Positions 58,631 through 64,000 of a stretch of 64,000 nucleotides of DNA are shown here, piece after piece. Position 1 is the stretch's first letter; every line of letters starts with the position of its first letter. The stretch comes from Apoderus coryli (taxonomy: Eukaryota > Arthropoda > Insecta > Coleoptera > Attelabidae). The notes below the pieces were generated by a model. That model saw only the letters and a program-made list of their open reading frames with translations, searched no databases and was not told the origin of the DNA. A program made the translations under genes and the position numbers. The stretch is taken from assembly GCA_911728435.2 (NCBI GenBank), contig OU452211.1:4898001-4962000 (forward strand), in the 5' to 3' direction.

Positions 58631-59704
58631 ATGATTTATTCCATTCTAGAACGAGTTGAAATTGTTAAACTTTATTTTCAAAATAATAGTAGTGCTAGAC
58701 TTACGGCTCGCTTATTTAATGAGAGACATCCCGATAAAAATGTGAATGATGTGTACGTTGGCAAGTTAGTTAAAAAGTTTGTAGATACCGGATCTGTCTG
58801 TAATGTAAAACACCAGCCGCAGAAACCGATCAGAAATGAAGCTGTGGAAGTCGCTGTTTTAGGGCATGTTGAAATGGATCATAGTCAAAGTACCCGTCAA
58901 CTAGCTGAAGCCTCAGGTGTCTCCCGTTCGTCCATAATACGAATTTTAAAAGCGTACAAATTTCATCCGTACAAAATCAAATTAGTACAGGAACTAAATG
59001 AGGATGATCCTGATAGAAGGCTGCAATTTTGTGAAGCAATGAGCCAGCGTTTAATTGAAGATCCGCAATTATTATTTAACATTTGTTTTTCCGACGAATG
59101 CACATTTTATTTGAATGGAGCTGTAAATAGGCACAATTGCCGTTACTGGGATGACAGTAACCCACATTTATTCCGTGAGGTTCATACCCAGTATCCTCAA
59201 AAAATAAACGTCTGGTGTGGCATATTAGGAAATCATATTATAGGACCACTTTTTATTCCTGGAAATTTAACTGGTGAAGTGTACCTAAACATGCTTGAAG
59301 ACACAATTGATCCTTTAATAACACAAATAATAGAAGATGACGAAAATCATACTGCTGATCGGCTTTATTTCCAGCAAGATGGAGCACCTCCGCACTATGT
59401 GGCTCCTGTAAGACAGTTCTTAGATGACCGGTTCCCTGGACGGTGGATTGGAAGGAGGGGCCCAATTGAATGGCCTGCCAGGTCACCGGATTTATCGCCT
59501 TTAGACTTTTTTCTTTGGGGGCACTTAAAAAATAAATGTTTTGCCACGAAGCCCGAGTCCATAGAAGATCTTCGCCAACGCATTACAGAAGAGTGCAGAA
59601 ACATAACACCTGATATGCTACAAAATGTTAGAAATAGATTTGAACAAAATCTGTATTATTGTATGGAATCAAATGGGTCACATTTTCAACATTTGTTAAT
59701 GTAA
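58631..59704 (+). CDS. Transposase of the DD41D element
   Basis: 357 aa are predicted from the ATG at 58631 (MIYSILERVEIVKLYF); an in-frame ATG 13 codons earlier (58592) is possible but adds a hydrophobic lead not expected in this family. It would bind the terminal repeats and catalyse cut-and-paste transposition in the nucleus. Two HTH-like regions are visible: about 3-60 (LTARLFNERHP) and about 90-130 (STRQLAEASGVSRSSIIRIL). The DDE/D core follows: first Asp in FSDECTFYL, second in FQQDGAPPHY, third in SPDLSPLDFFLWG. I count 41 residues between the second and third Asp, the spacing called DD41D, reported for rosa/visitor-type elements as I recall. No stop or frameshift breaks the gene. AATAAA occurs at 59711-59716, just after the TAA. 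Confidence 0.93.
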   Translation: MIYSILERVEIVKLYFQNNSSARLTARLFNERHPDKNVNDVYVGKLVKKFVDTGSVCNVKHQPQKPIRNEAVEVAVLGHVEMDHSQSTRQLAEASGVSRSSIIRILKAYKFHPYKIKLVQELNEDDPDRRLQFCEAMSQRLIEDPQLLFNICFSDECTFYLNGAVNRHNCRYWDDSNPHLFREVHTQYPQKINVWCGILGNHIIGPLFIPGNLTGEVYLNMLEDTIDPLITQIIEDDENHTADRLYFQQDGAPPHYVAPVRQFLDDRFPGRWIGRRGPIEWPARSPDLSPLDFFLWGHLKNKCFATKPESIEDLRQRITEECRNITPDMLQNVRNRFEQNLYYCMESNGSHFQHLLM

Positions 59705-59808
59705 CGTTTTAATAAATCAATTTAACAGCTTGTTTACTTTTTTTACAAAGCAATGTTAAAACTAACAAACATTGGAATGTACTAACGATTGCAGGTGTTT
59801 TCACTCGC

Positions 59809-60148
59809 AATAATTAAAACTTATTTGTATTTCTCATTAATACCAAAATTATCGGCTTAATGTCTTTAAAGTCGTTTTCGTATTAACTGTTTTAGTAAAA
59901 TTCGACAAATAGGGTATCATTAGAAAGACAATTTTGTGTCCTTTCAAATGATATGTCATTAGACCCCTCTTTCCATTTAAAATTTTAGGGTTGTTACTCA
60001 CCCCCGCTAGGGGGTTAAAGGCGCAGATCGAAAAATATGTTTAAAATGTGTCCCCCTCAAAAGCAAAATCGACGTGTCCGAGCATTTTCGCATTCGACTA
60101 CAAAAAAAAGAGAAAAGCTAGGTGCAAACTTTTCGTTGGACCACCCTG
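59809..60148 (-). repeat. Right terminal inverted repeat (340 bp)
   Basis: Reverse complement of 58062-58401, ending in ggaccaccctg before TA. No mismatch was found by eye. Confidence 0.93.
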
Positions 60149-60150
60149 TA

Positions 60151-60475
60151 TAAGATTTAATTAAGTTAATAATTGGTAAGTGTGAAGTTTGGATATCAAA
60201 ATTGAATGGTCTATTCTATCGACCGCTTTGGCGAAATAAGTATAAATTGTATCGACCTGAGCACGCTTGTCTAAATTATCGAATAAATAATATTGAGAGA
60301 AAACGGTCAGATTGGATAAAGTGGAACGTCCATGCTGATATGGTACCAATTGGGCACCCATCTTTCTTAAAATTCTTTCATGCAAAATGATCTCAAATAA
60401 CTTTGGAAAATTTGATGAAATAGATATCGGACGATAATTTTTGATACAAGAGCGATAAGAAACATACAAGATGTC
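60151..60475 (-). mobile_element. 5' part of the LINE interrupted by the DD41D transposon
   Basis: The minus strand reads KNYRPISISSNFPKLFEIIL, a QHGRSTLSNLT segment and YFAKAVDRIDHSILISKLH, the early blocks of a non-LTR reverse transcriptase. With the transposon removed, the text continues into 58059-57700 with the block before VPQGS. The 5' end is cut near 60475. Confidence 0.85.
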
Positions 60476-60479
60476 ACCC

Positions 60480-63400
60480 TATCAGAATTTAGGCAACAAT
60501 CACTATCCAGAGAGCTGATTTATCAAAACAAAGATGCTGCTAAGAGATATCTGGCAATTATCAGTAGTTGCGTTAAATTAATCGTCGGAAATCTGAGCAT
60601 CCGTGATTGTGAGGACGACACGGTACATCACTTGCGCTTTAGGAGTTTCCAACCTTTCAAATGCTTAGGAAAATAATTGCATGGCATGTATGGTCGAATT
60701 AGATTCGATGTGTCATTAGTTCATCAGTATAAAATAGTTAAAGGTCTCGAGTTAGCATTTTGATGTTTGAGTATCTGTCTACTTGCCTCTTAGCTCTTGA
60801 AAAATGTCGATAATTTTTTTATAAAATATGGAAGTGATTTTTCCTTTGATAAAATTTATATTTCAGCCTCAGCGAAATTAAAGAAAAGTTGAAGGACCGG
60901 TAAAATTACAACACTTGACTAGTTTAAGTAGGTACTTTAATTTCGATTGTTATTATTACTTTCCATTTAAATAGAGATCGTCGAGATCTTACATTTTTAA
61001 GTACCTACATACTCTATTATTGTTAAAACCGACTGCAAAAAGATAACGAAACTATGTGGTAATATAATATACAGTGAGGGTCGAAATAAATCCGATAAAA
61101 TTTAAAGAACGTTTACGGTTTACTTGTCCTGTTTAATCCAAATTCTTTTTCATCAAGTTTTATCGAAATTATGGGTGACTTTTCGTCCTTACTGTATAGA
61201 CAGACACACATAGGTACACACATATTATAATAGCCAGTTATTTATTTCTTGGTTTAGAGATTTATTGCCAATAGCAAAGTTCTATGAAATATCTTATATT
61301 ACATAATAATATGTATAATTAATATATGTTGTTGTAAAATTGATGATTAATCATAATACAAATTATTTTTAATGCTTTGCTATTAGGCATTATAGTTTGT
61401 AAATCAAAATAAAATATTCAATATAGACATCGTCCAAATAATACTTCTTGACACACTTATTCAATGACCACCAGCTTGGGAAGGTAAACTTGCGCTCAAA
61501 TTTTCGCAGATTTCTATTCTGCGTTAAGAAAAATATTGCTGAAACTAAATTACATAGCGTGGGCATTTGAAAACGAAAAACAGCCAATTTTGGGTATACT
61601 ACACAGTAAAAAATAGCGTGCTAAAAGTGACACTGAAAATAGTGTGTATTTATCCACACGCGTGTACTCAGTGGCGGCTCTTGAGGTCTGAAAGAGGTGG
61701 GGCACAACAAGGTGGAAATAAGGCAATAACTAACGCGCACAACCTTTTCTGGCCCATAGTTTTTCTTAAAAATGTTTTGATCCGTCTTAGGGACAGTACA
61801 CAAAACAGTCAACAATTCCACAGATTCACGAAATGTTGATGTTAAATTAAATGTATATTACTACTAGTTCAAATGCCCCACAGAATTTTGTGCCTTTGGC
61901 CCTTGGCTAGACTTCGCCCATTTAAAAATAAAGGCTTTATTAGAATTATTATATTTATTATTTAGACTATTTTCTGAAGTAATCCATATCAATTAAATTC
62001 CTTTATACGTCAAAATAAAATCATTAAATGGTGGTAAATTGGAACATTAGTTGAAAACTTGAACATATAATTCCAATTCTCTTATTGTTGAATGATATGA
62101 GAATTCTAGATTTTAACACTTAAAGCATCCATTTTATGGTTTTTCTTTTTTATATCTATTTTGATAATATTTAATTTAATTTAGTAAAACATTAATTACT
62201 TCGATTTTATGTTCTTTTTTCTCTTTTTCGTTTCCATCAAAGGAGTATTTAGAGTTTTAAGAAATTTGGATTTTACCACTGGCGATTTTTTCCTGTGCAG
62301 GTATGGTGTTTCGGTTTTGAATTTCAGGTCAAAACACATCGCGTTCTACCTAACCAATTAAAAAATGTTGTATTAATGTAATAAGTTAAGATATTTGAAG
62401 GTTTGTTTTATTCAAAATTTTAATGGAAAACAATAAAATGAAAAGCCAAAATTTATTGTTTAAGAAACTTAAATTTTCATATTTATAGTATTTTTATTTC
62501 TTTATTTGTTGCTTTCCAATTTGTTTTGACTATATATTTCAGATGTGGGGTAACTGTGGACCATCTAGCAAAAGTGAAAATTTTCCAGATTTTTAAAAAT
62601 TTTCAGTTGCAAAAAACGGACAACAAAACAAAATTCTATTGACATACCTACCTAATTAACGTACTTTATTTTACATTAAACCATTTAATGTGCAAAGTAA
62701 TTATTAGAAACACAGAATAAATAAAAGTTCCAGAATAGTCTTAGGTTGCGGTTAACCTCTAAGTTAACCATAAATTTGAAAATTTAAACATCAATTAAAT
62801 AATTCCATTAATTTTGTAAAATTCCAAATGGAACAAAATTAACATAACAATTGATCGATTTATTGATAATTTTTGTTTATAATAATGGAAAACAAAGTGA
62901 TATTTTAGGTAATTATTAAGAATGATTTGGGAAAATTTTAATTTTCATTGTTGTTAATGTCATTGTTAATGATATAGTTACTAAATATTTACAAGCCACT
63001 CTTAAGTCATTTTACTTAAATAACTTTTTTTAATTCAAGGTAACTTTCAAGTTGTCGTAGGTGTGAGTATTGTACATACACGAAAAAAAAACTATTAATG
63101 TTCTTATAGTTATCTAAATATATCTTATTGTTTATATTTGCTTAAGCAAAATTAGACTAAGGCTCTGCTGGCGTTAGGTACCTATACATTGGATTTGACG
63201 ACCTTTTTTTTACTTAGGTTATTGAAAAATATATGATCACATCCATCCATCTGACGGCTCTCATGACTCTGTCACTTTAGGTTATTATCACTTTTTCAGT
63301 AATATTACTTCAAATACACAATGACAACTTCTAAATTGACTACAACTATATGGAATAACCATTTTATAACACTACAAGACAACAGGTTGATAGAAATTGA

Positions 63401-63595
63401 TCTTAAACATGAAAATAATGCCGAAAACTCTTAGGCTATTACTGTAAACAAAGAAAATAATAATAAACTCTTTGACACAAGCAATTTTTCTGTCGCGTTA
63501 GAAAAAACATCTTACCAAAACCAAATTATGACGTGAACTAGAAGTGTCAACTAAACTAAAATAAGTGACACCAACGTTAGAAAAAAAACCAAACC
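60480..63595. other. Non-coding interval
   Basis: No gene is supportable. The stretch around 61075-61215 resembles a non-LTR 3' end, ending in a gacagacacacatag-type repeat. A hAT-like end, cagtggcggctc, starts at 61669 and is followed by a weak open frame. The remainder is AT-rich. Confidence 0.4.
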
Positions 63596-63596
63596 A

Positions 63597-64000
63597 TAAT
63601 AGAGAGATATGGTAGTCCTAAAAAATAACGTCCGCCGCTATTAACGTTAACGTTAATTTAACACCAACGATTTTCAAATAGAATAGATAGATGTGGTAGT
63701 CCTAAAAAATAACTCTCAATTACTTTTTCATAGATAAAACTACCACAAAACGACTGGGAAATCCCGCAAGGGATTTCTTGTAAACAAATAATAAAATATT
63801 CTGCCAGTCGCCAAATATATATTGACAGTGATTTTTTGTTCATTTGTGAAGAATAATCATAGGTGTAGCGGGTCATGATATTTTTTTATTTTTTGTTACT
63901 TTATATTGACTTACATTTATTTCGTGTCGATTGGTCAAAACTTTTGAACCGAGACCATTTTTAGGATCCATAAAATGAAGGACTGCATAAAAATGTTTCA
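63597..64000. repeat. Second copy of the repeat nested at 35.4-36.1 kb, plus a short tandem duplication
   Basis: From about 63775 the sequence follows 35490-36100 (tgttactttatattgactta and others) with a central deletion, and runs off the window. Before it, a block of about 25 bp (agatatggtagtcctaaaaa...) at 63605 recurs at 63688 with one change. Confidence 0.75.

Larger units (their letters stand above)
58062..60148 (+). mobile_element. Apparently intact Tc1/mariner-superfamily transposon, DD41D type, 340-bp TIRs
   Basis: The element is 2087 bp long and flanked by TA on both sides (58060-58061 and 60149-60150). It begins cagggtggtccaacg and ends with the complement. The terminal inverted repeats 58062-58401 and 59809-60148 appear identical over 340 bp by eye. 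Between them lies one uninterrupted transposase gene with a polyadenylation signal. Identical ends and an open frame point to recent insertion and possible activity. It is inserted in a minus-strand LINE. Confidence 0.93.

Noticed and set aside
59253..59604. Minus-strand frames inside the DD41D transposase
   Set aside because: Antisense shadows; the plus-strand frame carries all catalytic motifs.

Overview
This is a window of an AT-rich arthropod nuclear genome, almost certainly an insect. The evidence is short introns with gt..ag borders, metazoan-type SSRP1 with an HMG box, an insect-style corin-like protein, and many Tc1/mariner and non-LTR elements. I cannot name the order safely; a beetle is only a guess. 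No bacterial operon, CRISPR array, rRNA or convincing tRNA gene was seen. All gene models were spliced by eye and checked for phase. No similarity search was possible.

Host genes, all on the minus strand. (1) Positions 1-398 hold the first three coding exons of an unrecognised gene that runs off the left edge. (2) Positions 1206-5925 hold a complete 8-exon gene for SSRP1, the HMG-box subunit of the FACT histone chaperone (747 aa, phase consistent). (3) Positions 7440-13480 hold a 10-exon gene for a corin-like type II membrane protein: cytoplasmic tail, TM, SEA-like region, Frizzled CRD, two LDLa repeats, SRCR-like region, trypsin-like domain. All three catalytic positions of the protease domain are replaced, so it is a predicted pseudoprotease. 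A candidate further 5' coding exon lies at 21655-21696, which would give it an 8.2 kb first intron. (4) Positions 31629-37918 hold a complete 8-exon ELOVL fatty-acid elongase gene (337 aa) with an unusual Asn-Gly-rich tail.

The rest is introns and intergenic DNA full of repeats. There are two mariner (DD34D) families: one at 14.6-15.8 and 38.4-39.0 kb, the other at 17.6-18.45, 35.2-37.05 and 50.7-51.1 kb. A third lineage has one apparently intact copy at 58062-60148, with a 357-aa transposase of DD41D spacing, 340-bp terminal inverted repeats that look identical, and TA duplications. It sits inside the reverse transcriptase of a minus-strand LINE, and decayed relatives of it lie at 11.9 and 39.5 kb. 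Other decayed elements are a piggyBac relic (32.9-33.5 kb) and LINE fragments at 12.4, 28.2, 40.1, 41.2-42.3, 45.5-46.4, 52.8-54.3, 54.9-55.5 and 57.4-60.5 kb.

A 158-bp tandem satellite fills about 19.3-21.2 kb. An unclassified repeat nested in a mariner at 35.4-36.1 kb recurs at the right edge of the window. The stretches 22.7-27.8, 28.8-31.6, 42.9-45.3, 46.4-47.8, 48.5-50.7, 55.5-57.4 and 60.5-63.6 kb have no gene that I can support.
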